Of a stretch of 64,000 nt of DNA, positions 41,168 through 50,495 are shown piece by piece (the first letter of the stretch is position 1; each line of letters starts with the position of its first letter). Under the pieces are notes generated by a model. The model was given only the letters and a program-made list of their open reading frames with translations. It was not told the DNA's origin and ran no database searches. Source of the stretch: an uncultured Paracoccaceae bacterium. Lineage in GTDB: Bacteria; Pseudomonadota; Alphaproteobacteria; Rhodobacterales; Rhodobacteraceae. The DNA is taken from assembly GCA_938092015.1 (NCBI GenBank), contig CALKOT010000066.1, forward strand, positions 1 through 64,000, in the 5' to 3' direction. The position numbers and the translations under genes are program-made.

Positions 41168-41508
41168 TTTAACCCGGGACACTGGCGTTGTGCAGATCGT
41201 TTGAGGCGCTCTGTATCGAACAGGGTTGCCGCGACGGGCTGATCGGATTTGACGCGGGTCAGGTTCGGGCTGTGTCGGATAGTGTTGGTGCGTTTGGTGA
41301 GAGCGATTTCATCTTTTGAAGATATGATTGTCTACGCGACCTTCCCGCTGTGACGCATTAGGTCAGCCGCTAACGCCAACGCATTGGGGTGGCGTTCCCT
41401 TAGAAGCGGTGCGAAACCTAAAGTTAAAAGAACAATAATTTGTTTTAATATCAATGTATTACTTGTAGTTTCACGCGTGAAACCCTTCGTTTTGAACGGA
41501 GCCCGACG
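41168..41508. other. Convergent intergenic region with palindrome copy 2
   Basis: 341 bases between the ends of the MFS gene and the HAD gene. No gene seen. The part from about 41420 to 41470 is AT-rich and runs into GTTTCACGCGTGAAAC. Confidence 0.5.
41468..41483. repeat. Dispersed palindrome, copy 2
   Basis: GTTTCACGCGTGAAAC, a perfect 16-base palindrome with an AT-rich left flank, located between convergent genes. Confidence 0.65.
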
Positions 41509-42123
41509 CTAGATTGGGAACCCCGCCTCAACCAGCGCCGCCTTCAATGCGGGGATGTCGCCATCAAAGACATGTCCCCCCCAGCCACGGTCTTGGGCAA
41601 TCTGAATATTGTAGTCCCGGTCATCGATGAAGAAGAGGTCAGCGCCCGTTTTCCCGGTGCGCTGCTCCATGATCTCATAGATGCGCGGTTCAGGCTTTAC
41701 CGTCCCTTCACGACCACTGACGACCAACCCGTCAAACGCGCCAAGTTCGGGGTAGAGATCCACCCCGCGATCCCAGCTGTCAGCGGCGAAATTCGTCAGG
41801 GCCCAGCATGGCGTCCCAGCGGATCGAAGCGTGTTTCGCAGTGAAACCATCTCTTCTATCAAGCCGCCGCACATCCGATCCCACGCCGCCCACCACGGTA
41901 AGATCAACATCGCGTCCTCGGGATGGTTTTCGGCAAGTCTGGCGACCGTCGGCTCCAACTTGCCGCGATCACCGTCAAGGTTCATCTCATCGAGCGGCAG
42001 TCGACTATAAAAAGCCTGCCGCGCCGCTTCATCGGGGATCAACTGGCCGAACAAATAGTCTGGCGACCAGTCCAAAAGGACTGACCCGATGTCCCAGACC
42101 AGGGTTTTGCCACCAGATGTCAT
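41509..42123 (-). CDS. HAD-superfamily hydrolase
   Basis: A 204-residue HAD hydrolase of the IA type. Motif I is VWDIGSVLLDWSP with the nucleophile Asp, motif II is the LTNF region, the Lys of motif III is in GTVKPEPRIYEIM and motif IV is FFIDDRDYNIQIAQ. The substrate is probably a small phosphorylated compound; it cannot be told from sequence. The ATG overlaps the stop of the upstream IalB gene by four bases, so the two are cotranscribed. Confidence 0.8.
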   Translation of the reverse strand: MTSGGKTLVWDIGSVLLDWSPDYLFGQLIPDEAARQAFYSRLPLDEMNLDGDRGKLEPTVARLAENHPEDAMLILPWWAAWDRMCGGLIEEMVSLRNTLRSAGTPCWALTNFAADSWDRGVDLYPELGAFDGLVVSGREGTVKPEPRIYEIMEQRTGKTGADLFFIDDRDYNIQIAQDRGWGGHVFDGDIPALKAALVEAGFPI

Positions 42124-42614
42124 TGCGCGGACAACGCGGCCAGGCCGGCCGTAACGCCCTGCAGCGAAACCCTGAAAGCCGTCGCTTTGTCCTCACGAAA
42201 CTTGTTGTAGCCCAACACCATGACATTGCCCGCCATCACAACCCCTTGCTGCTGAGGCGACAGCAGCGCGGCGGCGCGACACAACTGCCGCACACACGTG
42301 CGCCAGCTAAGGTTCACGACGTCGTCGCGCTCATCTACGATATAACCCGGGGCGATGTTCAGAGCGACGCCCTCGGGGGAATTCATCACCATCAGGACCC
42401 GCGGCTGGCCATCGATCTGCGCTATGTTCAGGGACACTTCGGCCAGCAATTGATTGCCTTCTTCAATAACCACCCTTTGACGAAGTGAGCAGATCTTACC
42501 AGCCTGCTGTTGGGCGCAACGTAGCGTCCAATCGCCAAATTGCTGCGTGGTATGCTCCTGCGCCGAAGCGCTTAGCGCTGTCAGGATGAATGTGATCGCC
42601 AGTATAGTCCGCAT
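42120..42614 (-). CDS. Invasion-associated locus B (IalB) family protein
   Basis: A 164-residue exported protein. Signal peptide MRTILAITFILTALSASA, then the IalB fold with FGDWTLRCAQ and CSLRQRV, and further Cys in WRTCVRQLCRAA that probably form disulfides. IalB proteins are periplasmic and widespread in alphaproteobacteria; their molecular role is not settled, and the name comes from Bartonella. It is first in a two-gene unit with the HAD gene and is divergent from imuB. Confidence 0.8.
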   Translation of the reverse strand: MRTILAITFILTALSASAQEHTTQQFGDWTLRCAQQQAGKICSLRQRVVIEEGNQLLAEVSLNIAQIDGQPRVLMVMNSPEGVALNIAPGYIVDERDDVVNLSWRTCVRQLCRAAALLSPQQQGVVMAGNVMVLGYNKFREDKATAFRVSLQGVTAGLAALSAQ

Positions 42615-42705
42615 GTTGGCCCCTTTTGTCTTCGCTTACTCTCATAACGCGGTGATGATCACAGTGAAAGGCGATCCTTACGCCTCTTTGCCCTGATGCG
42701 CCGAT

Positions 42706-42731
42706 GAACTAGACTAGAACATATTGGGAAC
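42706..42731 (+). promoter_or_regulatory. Two overlapping LexA boxes before imuB
   Basis: GAAC at 42706, 42717 and 42728, each pair separated by exactly seven bases, giving GAAC-N7-GAAC-N7-GAAC. GAAC-N7-GAAC is the SOS box of alphaproteobacteria. A possible -35 TTGCCC (42688-42693) and -10 TAGACT (42710-42715) overlap it, so LexA would block RNA polymerase. Confidence 0.8.
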
Positions 42732-42756
42732 ATCAGAATCGGGCCAGGCCTTGCAT

Positions 42757-44445
42757 CCAGTGCTGACACAATCGCGGACTGCGCCGCCAAAGCGAATTAT
42801 TTCGCTGTGGTTTCCCCACTTTACCGCCGAGTGGCGGCTGCGGGAGATTGGAGAGATTGGCGGCGGCCCTTTCGCCATCGTCAGCGAGGTATCGGGGGCG
42901 ACCCGCATCTCCAGCCTCAACCAAACGGCAGAGGCGCAGGGACTGGCCCGAGGGATGAGCCTGTCAGACGCGCGGGCGATGGTGCCTGACCTGATCACCC
43001 GGTCCGGCATGCCGGAGAGAGAGGCTGCAGCGCTGGCTGCTATCGCGCGCTGGGCCGGACGCTTCAGCCCGTTCATCGCGACTGAAGAAGGCGAAGCGCT
43101 GGTGATGGACGCCTCTGGCTGCGCCCATCTGTTTGGGGGGGAAACGGCGATGCTGACCAGCATGGTGGAGGAGCTTGCTAATCTGGGTTTCACAGCGCGC
43201 GCCGGTATGGCCGACACCCGCGGCGCTGCCTGGGCGCTTGCCCGGTACGCGCCGACAACTGTTGCGCCCGGGGCCCTGACTGGCGATGGGATCGCGCCAG
43301 ACGCACATGCGACCCGTGTCCGTACGCCAAAACGAAAGCGCTGGACCCGGCCTGAGATGACGACCGCCAAAGGGGGCGGTGCGGTTGCAATCGCCATCGC
43401 CCCGCCCGGCCGTGCGCGGGCGGCGCTGAACCCTTTGCCGCTGGCGGCCCTTCGCCTTCCGCCTGAGATCATCAGCCGCCTGCAGCGTCTTGGCCTCAGG
43501 CGCGTTGAAGAATTGACGCTGACGCCCCGCGCCGGCCTTGCCCGTCGGTTCGGGATGGAAGTGCCGCTGCGGTTGGATCAGGCGCTTGGCATGGCGCCTG
43601 AGCCGATCTCGCCTGGTCAGGCGAAGGCGCCGCTGGCCGCGCGGATCAGCTTTCCAGAGCCGATTGGACTGACATCGGATATTGAGGCGGCGCTGGACAG
43701 GCTGCTGGCCCAGGTCTGCAAACGTATGGAGGAACGCGCCCAGGGCGCCCGCAAGCTGCGGCTGATGCTGCGGCGGGTGGATGGCGAGGCTGAGTTGCTG
43801 GATGTCGGCCTTGCCCGCCCGACCCGGGACCCCCAGCGGATTGCGCCCCTGTTCGCCAGGCGGGTTGATAAGATTGACGCAGGCTATGGCATCGATGCGG
43901 CGCGCCTGCTGGTGATTACAGTGGAACCCCTAAGCGATGTTCAGCACAGCGGCCATTTCGCCGCGCGGGCTGAGGCGGTGGCGCGGCTTTCGCCGGGGGG
44001 AGGTGAGGCTTTCGCCGACCTTCTGTCACGGATTGGCGGGCGTATCGGGCTGGACCGCCTGACCCGGCCGCTACTGGCTGACAGCCACATCCCGGAAAAG
44101 GCCTGGCTGACCACCCCGGCCGCCTATTCCGAGCCGCCGACAACCGGCTGGCCTGACCGGGGGCGCCTGCGACCTGCAGTGCTGCACCCGCCTGAGCGGA
44201 TTGTGGAGGAGATACCCGGCCGCCCGCCAGAAAGGCTTCGCTGGCGGGGGCGCAGCCATGAAGTGGCCTTCAGCGCTGGGCCTGAACGGATCGCGCCGGA
44301 ATGGTGGTTAGACGACCCGAACTGGCGGTCCGGCCCCCGCGATTACTGGCGGGTTGAGACGGCGGAAGGATTGCGGCTGTGGTTGTTTGAAGCCCATGGC
44401 GGGGATATTTCCGGTGGGTGGTTTGCGCAAGGGGAAATGGTGTGA
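42757..44445 (+). CDS. imuB: ImuB-like Y-family polymerase accessory protein
   Basis: About 562 residues. The conserved part opens KRIISLWFPHFTAEW, where true Y-family polymerases have a catalytic Asp; its absence is the mark of ImuB, which acts as a scaffold with ImuA and DnaE2 in SOS mutagenesis. Further Y-family features are LFGGETAML and the helix-hairpin-helix LQRLGLRRVEELTLTPRAGL. The end (RDYWRVETAEGLRLWLFE) is the ImuB-specific tail. The frame is open back to TTG 42724, but that codon lies in a LexA box, so GTG 42757 (or TTG 42748) is more plausible. No imuA precedes and no dnaE2 follows. Confidence 0.8.
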   Translation, partial: PVLTQSRTAPPKRIISLWFPHFTAEWRLREIGEIGGGPFAIVSEVSGATRISSLNQTAEAQGLARGMSLSDARAMVPDLITRSGMPEREAAALAAIARWAGRFSPFIATEEGEALVMDASGCAHLFGGETAMLTSMVEELANLGFTARAGMADTRGAAWALARYAPTTVAPGALTGDGIAPDAHATRVRTPKRKRWTRPEMTTAKGGGAVAIAIAPPGRARAALNPLPLAALRLPPEIISRLQRLGLRRVEELTLTPRAGLARRFGMEVPLRLDQALGMAPEPISPGQAKAPLAARISFPEPIGLTSDIEAALDRLLAQVCKRMEERAQGARKLRLMLRRVDGEAELLDVGLARPTRDPQRIAPLFARRVDKIDAGYGIDAARLLVITVEPLSDVQHSGHFAARAEAVARLSPGGGEAFADLLSRIGGRIGLDRLTRPLLADSHIPEKAWLTTPAAYSEPPTTGWPDRGRLRPAVLHPPERIVEEIPGRPPERLRWRGRSHEVAFSAGPERIAPEWWLDDPNWRSGPRDYWRVETAEGLRLWLFEAHGGDISGGWFAQGEMV

Positions 44446-44456
44446 AACCACCAAGA

Positions 44457-44472
44457 GTTTCACGCGTGAAAC
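44457..44472. repeat. Dispersed palindrome, copy 3
   Basis: GTTTCACGCGTGAAAC, identical in its 16 bases to copy 2, with an AT-rich flank to its right (about 44485-44530). It lies 11 bases after the imuB stop, between convergent genes. The rest of 44446-44648 holds no gene. Confidence 0.65.
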
Positions 44473-44648
44473 CGCGACTAAGGTGCTGATATATATGGCA
44501 TTAAATATGTCTTTAACTAATTGTTTCCGTAAACCTGCATTGGGCCATGACCCTTGCGGCAGGTCAATTTTAACCAAGTGAGTTGACCAGAAAGGCGGCT
44601 TTCGAACGGACGAATTTCTTGCGGCCGTTGCGGAAGTAAAGCAGCGTT

Positions 44649-45303
44649 TCAGGCTGTCTTTTTGAGCCGATTGCGGCTCAGGAAGGCGAGGCCGCCAAGA
44701 GATGCGAGCAGCAAGGGCATTGTCAGCGGCTAAGGTACCTGAGCCACATTTGTCAGAAGACCCGGGCCAGAAGACCCGGGCTGGTGATGTTATTGCCACT
44801 CCCGGCTCCACCAAGTGGAGTTATCGCAGAGCATTCAGTAAGGAGGTTATCGTTATCGAACGTCTTGCAATCGCCAATCGCCGCGCTCGCTGCTACGATC
44901 GCACCTTCTACGTCTGGATCGTAATCGTTCAAAAGCGGCGCTGAAAACTTGATCGTAAGATAGCCAGTCAAACCGCCGGTGGTCAGGGCGCTGGTGCTGA
45001 AAAAGAGCTCATTATCTTTGGCGTTCTTCTGCGATTCAAAGACGTCGTAAGTGCCGTCATAGGCCAACGTCGCAATGTCATTATTGTCGAATGGGCCAGT
45101 GTTTGTGACGATAGGCCTAAAGTTGTTAAAGCTTTGTGTGGTAGATAGTCAAATGAACCAGTGATCCTGATATCAGACGGGTTGCCCGAATTTTCTTTGA
45201 CCAGAACATCCTGAACAAAGGTCCACGTAACCGCCGCCACTGGTAGCGCAGCTGCCAGCAGAAACGTCGCCGCGCATGCGCAGAGTCTTACAAAGCTTTT
45301 CAT
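44649..45303 (-). pseudogene. VPLPA-CTERM sorted exported protein, three lesions
   Basis: The start at 45303 gives a signal peptide (MKSFVRLCACAATFLLAAAL). The body is a small beta-rich domain. Near 45141-45148 one base is missing: the frame leaves FDYLPHKAL, and the other frame gives STTQSFNNFRPIVTNTGPFD and goes on to ITSPGLLARVF. There a 14-base tandem duplication (44754-44767 and 44768-44781) shifts the frame again. Without it the sequence reads PGLLTNVAQVP, then TAG at 44730-44732, then PLTMPLLLASLGGLAF and LSRNRLKKTA to the stop at 44649. This is a VPLPA-type C-terminal sorting signal (motif, hydrophobic helix, basic end) whose Leu codon has become TAG. Function of the mature domain is unknown. 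Confidence 0.7.
44754..44781. repeat. 14-base tandem duplication in the VPLPA-CTERM gene
   Basis: CAGAAGACCCGGGC occurs twice in direct succession. The duplication is a clear mutational scar and causes a frameshift. Confidence 0.85.
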
Positions 45304-45826
45304 GTTTCCGCCCCAACGGATTTACCACAGTAGTCAAAACATTGGAGCGTCTTAGAATCAGAATGCAGCGCTACTGGACATGATTTAGTGGGAAATTTTC
45401 ATTTGGTTTAACCCGGATTCTTCACTTGATTTGTCCGCATGATGGTAACGCCGCATGTTGGTGTGTTTAGGTGAAATTGCACCTCTTAGTTGCAGTTATG
45501 TGAGGTCTTTTGCCCCCGCGGAGCGCACTTGAGTCGAAGGAACGAGCCAGTCGGTCTGCCCCGGCACTTCAATGTCACGGCGCCCCATGATCGAGGCCGC
45601 ATCATTCTTCAGGGCTCGTCCACTAATAATTTGGCGGAAAACCGAATCAATCCGAAGTCGGTTAGTTTTGTTCACATCCTCTTACGCGCCACTTGAAAGA
45701 AGACTGACTGGCGTCAGAAACCAGCAATGTGCTGACGGCCATTTCTTCCTACGCGCTTCTTCCCAAATACAGTTCCGGCAGAACACCGAGGTCGTCGGTT
45801 CCGAGGCTTTCACCCCACTCAATCCA
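45304..45826. other. Intergenic stretch, at most a tiny unrecognised gene
   Basis: Upstream of the VPLPA-CTERM remnant. It should hold that gene's promoter. The only frame with some appeal is at 45496-45675 on the minus strand. Nothing else is recognised. Confidence 0.4.
45496..45675 (-). CDS. Possible 59-residue protein, unrecognised
   Basis: From GTG at 45675 (just behind AAGAGGAT) to TAA at 45496. It is polar and basic (NKTNRLRIDSVFRQIISG at the start, LVPSTQVRSAGAKDLT at the end). No family recognised and the ribosome-binding site is very close to the start, so it may not be real. Confidence 0.25.
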   Translation of the reverse strand: MNKTNRLRIDSVFRQIISGRALKNDAASIMGRRDIEVPGQTDWLVPSTQVRSAGAKDLT

Positions 45827-46786
45827 CTAGTCTGACCACGCGCCGGTTCGCGCTAGCTGTGGGGCATATTCGATGAACACTGACCGGTGAGAGAAGCCGG
45901 CTTTGATCCGCCGCACCTCAGCCGCTTCAAATTGCACAAGTCGCTAAGCGCCTTCGAACGCCTCAACCTCTGGCCCATCCCAGATGATCTGGGCCTCACC
46001 TGTCATCGTCAGCATGTCGCCGGTTTGAAAGTCGATGAACAGAAAGCCGGTTTTGGGGTTCTTCACGATATTGCCGATGGTATTGTAGGCGTTGTTACCG
46101 CGAAAATCGGGGAAGACGAAGCGACGATCATCCAGCACGTTCACGAACCCCGGCTTACCACCCCGGTGCGAAGCGTCGGCCCCTTGCGTCACCGTATCGC
46201 TGTCGCGATAGGCGCTGGCGATGAACAGCGCATCCGCGTTGGTGATCTGTTCGATGGCAGCAGTGTCAAAGCGGTTGTAGGATTCAGTTTCAGGCGGGAT
46301 CGGATTGAAGCCAGTAGATTCAACAGTGCGGGCCTGAATGTACTGGGGGCAATTGCCGAAACTCTGAAGCACATTGATGTCAAAGCCATAGGGCCTGACC
46401 TCGCCGACTTGTCCGGTCATCCGGTTGCGGCGCCGGACCTCTGGCAGCATGCCCAGGACGCCGACATCGGCGCCAGTTTTCAGGTTGTCTGCGAGAGGGT
46501 CGCCCTGGATGGGCGTCGCAGCAATTGACAGAGTTTTATCATCTGGCGTTGACTGAAACTCAGGCGCCCCGCTGATGGCTGACGCCCAGGGCCGCTGCTG
46601 ATCATCGATGGAACTGAGGATCAGGAAACTGAGATCAGCATAAAAGTCACGATGCTGATCAATCAGATGAGACCGGATCATTCTGCGCCCCAGCATCGCG
46701 GAACGTTCATGCACGCCGAGGCGCATTTGCACTTCGATTTCGCCGTCATGGTAGGGCATGTCGAAATCAGGCGTCTCAGCGGACAT
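45827..46786 (-). pseudogene. PNPOx-like flavin/split-barrel protein with a nonsense codon
   Basis: The start at 46786 gives a protein of the pyridoxamine 5'-phosphate oxidase-like split-barrel class, seen in DFYADLSFLILSSIDDQQRP, the RRNRMTGQVGEV block and NPKTGFLFIDFQTGDMLTMTG. After EVEAFEGA a TAG at 45944-45946 stops it. The same frame continues RLVQFEAAEVRRI, FSHRSVFIEYAPQLARTGAW to a natural stop at 45827. A GAG codon (EGAERLV) is the likely original. The protein lacks 39 codons and may keep partial function. It lies behind the VOC gene and both are divergent from a LysR gene. Confidence 0.7.
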
Positions 46787-46807
46787 TGGATCTTCCTTTC
46801 GGTCGGT

Positions 46808-47215
46808 TCAGGCAGGCGCTGCGATGAATTCAACCCGGACACCACCGGGAATGGTCGTCATCGTGTGGCGCAGTGGTGTTTCACCCAGCGCTTCGGGCGC
46901 AAACTCGATCTCTACTCCATCGGTGTTTTTCAGTGTCTCGGCCAAAGCGGCCAGTGCCTCATGCCCGGCGACTTTCAACGCCAGATGATGCAGCCCAATA
47001 TTGGCTTTGCGATCGAATGACGTCGCGCTGGCTGGCTCGCTGGCCTGCCAAAGGGTGATCATCGTTGCCCCATCCGAGACGAAGACAGCGGGGTAGGTCG
47101 GGCGCTCCCCTACAACATCATAGCCAAGAACATCAGTGAAGAACGTCTTTGTCGCCGTGATATCGGGCACGGTAAGACCAATCTGGTGGGTGCCTTGGGT
47201 TACTGGGTCTGACAT
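46808..47215 (-). CDS. VOC/glyoxalase-fold protein
   Basis: A 135-residue vicinal-oxygen-chelate protein. HQIGLTVPDITATKTFFTDV at the N-terminus gives the first metal-type His; LHHLALKV opens the second module and GVRVEFIAAP ends it with the usual Glu. Substrate is unknown. GGAGACA precedes the ATG. It is upstream of, and probably cotranscribed with, the PNPOx-like gene (21 bases apart), opposite a LysR regulator. Confidence 0.75.
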   Translation of the reverse strand: MSDPVTQGTHQIGLTVPDITATKTFFTDVLGYDVVGERPTYPAVFVSDGATMITLWQASEPASATSFDRKANIGLHHLALKVAGHEALAALAETLKNTDGVEIEFAPEALGETPLRHTMTTIPGGVRVEFIAAPA

Positions 47216-47341
47216 GGCTGTCTCCTCGTTGTGGTTTTTCGATCTGAGCCTGTTTCGCTCAGGTGAAATTTGATCATTTTCAGTGAGAGATAGAATTGCT
47301 ATAATTCAGAACAGCTTATTGCTGATGATGGAATAATCACT

Positions 47342-48241
47342 GTGGATCACTTTCAGTCCCTGACGATCTTCACGGCTGTAGCGGATGAAGAAGGGTTCGC
47401 CGCCGCCGCGCGCAGCCTTGGCCTGTCGCCGCCTGTCGTAACGCGCGCCGTGCAGTCACTGGAAGATCGCCTTGGCGCCCGCCTGTTTGACCGGACAACA
47501 CGTTCTGTCAGCCTGACCGAGACGGGTAGGGGATATTACACCGATTGTCAGCGCATCCTTGGCGATCTGGCCGAGGCGGACCGCCGGGCAGCGGGTCTGC
47601 ATTCAATCCCTCAAGGGCGAGTGACGGTGACTGCATCGTCGCTATTTGGCCGCAAGATTGTGACGCCTGCGCTGCTGGGGCTGCTGGATGTTTACCCTGA
47701 CATCAGTATCTCAACCCTGTTCGTTGATCGCGTTGTCCACCTGCAGGATGAAGGGTTGGATGTTGCGGTGCGGATTGCCCAGTTACCTGAATCCAGCCTG
47801 ATGGCTGTGCGTGTTGGCGCAGTCAGGCGGGTTCTGGTCGCTTCGCCGGATTATCTGGACCGGATGGGACGTCCGCAAACGCCGGATGATCTGGCGGCGC
47901 ATGATTTGATCCATTTTTCCAGTTCGATGGACACAGCGGGTTGGCCCTTGCAGCGCAATGGCAAGTCGGTGCTGGTCAAGGTCGCCGCCCGGCTGCACAC
48001 GAACACAGCAGACGTCGCCATTGCGGCAGCTTGCGCAGGGTGCGGGATCACGCGCGTTCTGTCCTATCAGGCGGCGGATGAAGTTGCTGCAGGACTGCTG
48101 GAACCGGTTTTGGGTAACTACAACCCACCTGATGTGCCTGTTGACGTCGTCCACAAGGAAGCGCACCATGTTTCTGCTCGTGTTCGCGCCGTCGTTGATC
48201 ATCTTGTGGGAGAGTTGCGCGGCCTGCCAGTGCTGAACTGA
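47342..48241 (+). CDS. LysR-family transcriptional regulator
   Basis: A 299-residue regulator. The N-terminal winged helix reads FQSLTIFTAVADEEGFAAAA, then LGLSPPVVTRAVQSLEDRLGARLF and RTTRSVSLTETG, and is followed by the periplasmic-binding-protein-like effector domain. The start is GTG at 47342. It diverges from the VOC and PNPOx-like genes across a 126-base gap that contains TATAAT (about 47298-47303), so control of those genes is the natural expectation. Confidence 0.88.
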   Translation: MDHFQSLTIFTAVADEEGFAAAARSLGLSPPVVTRAVQSLEDRLGARLFDRTTRSVSLTETGRGYYTDCQRILGDLAEADRRAAGLHSIPQGRVTVTASSLFGRKIVTPALLGLLDVYPDISISTLFVDRVVHLQDEGLDVAVRIAQLPESSLMAVRVGAVRRVLVASPDYLDRMGRPQTPDDLAAHDLIHFSSSMDTAGWPLQRNGKSVLVKVAARLHTNTADVAIAAACAGCGITRVLSYQAADEVAAGLLEPVLGNYNPPDVPVDVVHKEAHHVSARVRAVVDHLVGELRGLPVLN

Positions 48242-48345
48242 GGTTGCAGGGTGCTTAATAGCGCATAAGCGGCCTTAACAATCTTGCAACGGATATAATT
48301 CTCGGACATGTATCGCCACGCGTGGAAAGAGAAGGAGTCGTAGTC

Positions 48346-49086
48346 ATGCCTGAGGAAACCCAAGACAGCGACAAGCCGGGTTATCCCCGGATCCTTCTGA
48401 AAATCTCTGGCGAGGCGCTGATGGGTGATCAGGGCTTTGGCCTCCACCCTCCTACCGTCCAGAAAATTGCTGAAGAAGTGAAGAAAGTTCACGATCTCGG
48501 CGTGGAAATCTGCCTTGTTATCGGTGGCGGCAATATCTTTCGTGGCCTTCAGGGTTCTGCCCAGGGGATGGAACGGGCGAGCGCCGACTATATGGGCATG
48601 CTCGCCACCATCATGAATGCGCTGGGCATGCAGTCAGCTTTGGAAGAGTTGAACATCCACACCCGCGTCATCTCAGCCATTCCGATGGACCAGATCTGCG
48701 AGCCGTATATTCGACGCCGCGCTGTGCGCCACCTTGAAAAGAAGCGTATCTGCATTTTTGCGGCTGGCACCGGCAACCCGTACTTCACCACCGACACCGC
48801 CGCCACATTGCGCGCGATGGAGATGGATTGCGGCGCTATTTACAAAGGCACGCAAGTTGACGGCATCTATGACAGCGACCCGCGCACCAACCCTGATGCG
48901 GTGCGCTATGAGAGCGTGTCTTACGATGAGGTTCTGGCCAAGAACCTGAAAGTCATGGACGCCAGCGCCATTGCGCTTGCACGAGACAACAGCCTGCCAA
49001 TCATCGTCTTTTCCCTAAGCCACGAGGGTGGCTTCGCTTCTGTCTTGAGCGGCAAGGGAAAATTCACCATTGTTGAACAAGGTTAA
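48346..49086 (+). CDS. pyrH: Uridylate kinase
   Basis: A 246-residue UMP kinase of the amino acid kinase fold. [27 protein letters not shown] and the uridylate-binding [20 protein letters not shown] are diagnostic. ATG 48346 is chosen because GAAGGAG (48331-48337) is at proper distance. It heads the run pyrH-frr-uppS-cdsA-dxr-rseP-bamA-skp-fabZ. Confidence 0.95.
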   Translation: MPEETQDSDKPGYPRILLKISGEALMGDQGFGLHPPTVQKIAEEVKKVHDLGVEICLVIGGGNIFRGLQGSAQGMERASADYMGMLATIMNALGMQSALEELNIHTRVISAIPMDQICEPYIRRRAVRHLEKKRICIFAAGTGNPYFTTDTAATLRAMEMDCGAIYKGTQVDGIYDSDPRTNPDAVRYESVSYDEVLAKNLKVMDASAIALARDNSLPIIVFSLSHEGGFASVLSGKGKFTIVEQG

Positions 49087-49142
49087 CACTGGCGCTGCGG
49101 TCATGATCCGCCCGCCCCAATCGCGCCTCAGGGAGAAACACA

Positions 49143-49706
49143 ATGTCTGACGATATTGAAATTGATCTGGACGATCTGGAAAAGCGCATGAGTGGCGCGC
49201 TGACGAGCATGCGGAACGAATTTCAGTCACTGCGCACTGGTCGCGCATCAGCCACGATGATCGAACCTGTGACGGTTGAGGTTTATGGCGCTGTGACCCC
49301 GATCAACCAGGTCGCAACTGTTAACGTTCCAGAACCCCGGATGCTGACGATCAACGTCTGGGACAAAGCTAATGTCGCCAAGGTTGAAAAAGCCATCCGG
49401 GTTTCCGGCCTTGGGATCAATCCAGTGGTTGATGGCACGATCCTGCGCCTGCCAATTCCTGAGTTGAATGAGGAACGCCGCCGCGAACTCGCCAAACTTG
49501 CAGGTAAGTATGCAGAAGATGCACGGATCGCCGTGCGCAATGTGCGCCGCGACGGTATGGATCAGATCAAGAAAGCTAAGGCTGACGGGATGGGTGAAGA
49601 CGACCAGAAGCTTTGGTCAGATGAAATCCAGTCCCTGACGGACGCCGGCATCAAGAATATCGATGATGCAATGGCGGCCAAGCAGGAAGAGATCATGCAG
49701 GTTTGA
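49143..49706 (+). CDS. frr: Ribosome recycling factor
   Basis: A 187-residue factor that splits post-termination ribosomes with EF-G. It has [14 protein letters not shown], the hinge region [33 protein letters not shown]-type sequence (here [16 protein letters not shown]) and [20 protein letters not shown] precedes the ATG. After its stop, TGACCC-GAAAA-GGGGTCA forms a small hairpin before uppS. Confidence 0.96.
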   Translation: MSDDIEIDLDDLEKRMSGALTSMRNEFQSLRTGRASATMIEPVTVEVYGAVTPINQVATVNVPEPRMLTINVWDKANVAKVEKAIRVSGLGINPVVDGTILRLPIPELNEERRRELAKLAGKYAEDARIAVRNVRRDGMDQIKKAKADGMGEDDQKLWSDEIQSLTDAGIKNIDDAMAAKQEEIMQV

Positions 49707-49755
49707 CCCGAAAAGGGGTCAGCGGCCAGGCGGGCAGTTGAAAGGAAGCGGCCAA

Positions 49756-50490
49756 ATGGGACGCGCTGAAGTTTTTGATACTGCCGGGCCGCAGCCGCGT
49801 CATGTCGCTATCATCATGGATGGCAATGGCCGCTGGGCGACCCGTCGCGGTCTGCCGCGCCTTGAAGGTCATCGGCGTGGGGTCGAGACTGTTCGCCAAA
49901 TCGTCGAGGCTTGCCCGGATTTCGGTATTGAGTTTCTGACACTTTACGCATTCTCCAGCGAAAACTGGAAGCGATCGGCGGAAGAAGTCGCTGGTTTGAT
50001 GGGGCTCTTTCGCCGCTATTTCCGGAAAGAGGCGGCCAATCTTGTAAAACGTGGCGCGCGGGTGAAGTTCATCGGTGATCGCACTGAGCTTGCCCAAGAT
50101 ATCCAGGACATGATGGCGTCGCTTGAAACGCAGAGCGCGGCGAATGAAAAACTGACGATCGTTATTGCGCTGAACTATGGTGGACGCGAAGAAATCGCGC
50201 GCGCCGCCCGGCGTCTGGCGGCTGAAGTGGCTGATGGCAGCCGGTCGCTGGATGACGTGAACGAAGCGTCGATTGGCGCTGCGCTGGATGCGCCCGGTAC
50301 CCCTGACCCAGACCTTGTCATTCGTACGTCGGGCGAGCAGCGGATTTCAAATTTCCTCTTGTGGCAGTGCGCATACGCGGAATTCCTTTTCGTGGATGAG
50401 TTGTGGCCAGACTTCAATCGTGACGCCTTCGCCCGCGCTTTGGCGGTGTTCGGCGCCCGGGAACGACGCTTCGGCGCCGTGGCCGGCTGA
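49756..50490 (+). CDS. uppS: Undecaprenyl diphosphate synthase
   Basis: A 244-residue cis-prenyltransferase making the C55 lipid carrier for cell-wall and LPS synthesis. HVAIIMDGNGRWATRRGLPR carries the catalytic Asp; LYAFSSENWKR, ALNYGGREEI and LVIRTSGEQRISNFLLWQ are family blocks. ATG 49756 is chosen behind GAAAGGAAGCGG; the frame upstream overlaps frr and is not used. Confidence 0.95.
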   Translation: MGRAEVFDTAGPQPRHVAIIMDGNGRWATRRGLPRLEGHRRGVETVRQIVEACPDFGIEFLTLYAFSSENWKRSAEEVAGLMGLFRRYFRKEAANLVKRGARVKFIGDRTELAQDIQDMMASLETQSAANEKLTIVIALNYGGREEIARAARRLAAEVADGSRSLDDVNEASIGAALDAPGTPDPDLVIRTSGEQRISNFLLWQCAYAEFLFVDELWPDFNRDAFARALAVFGARERRFGAVAG

Positions 50491-50495
50491 CGCTG

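Noticed and set aside
42724-42756. TTG at 42724 as imuB start
   Set aside because: The codon lies within the LexA boxes and near the likely transcription start, with no room for a ribosome-binding site.
41468-44472. Palindromes as classical parS sites
   Set aside because: parS is TGTTTCACGTGAAACA with no spacer. These carry two extra central bases, so ParB binding would not be expected without proof.
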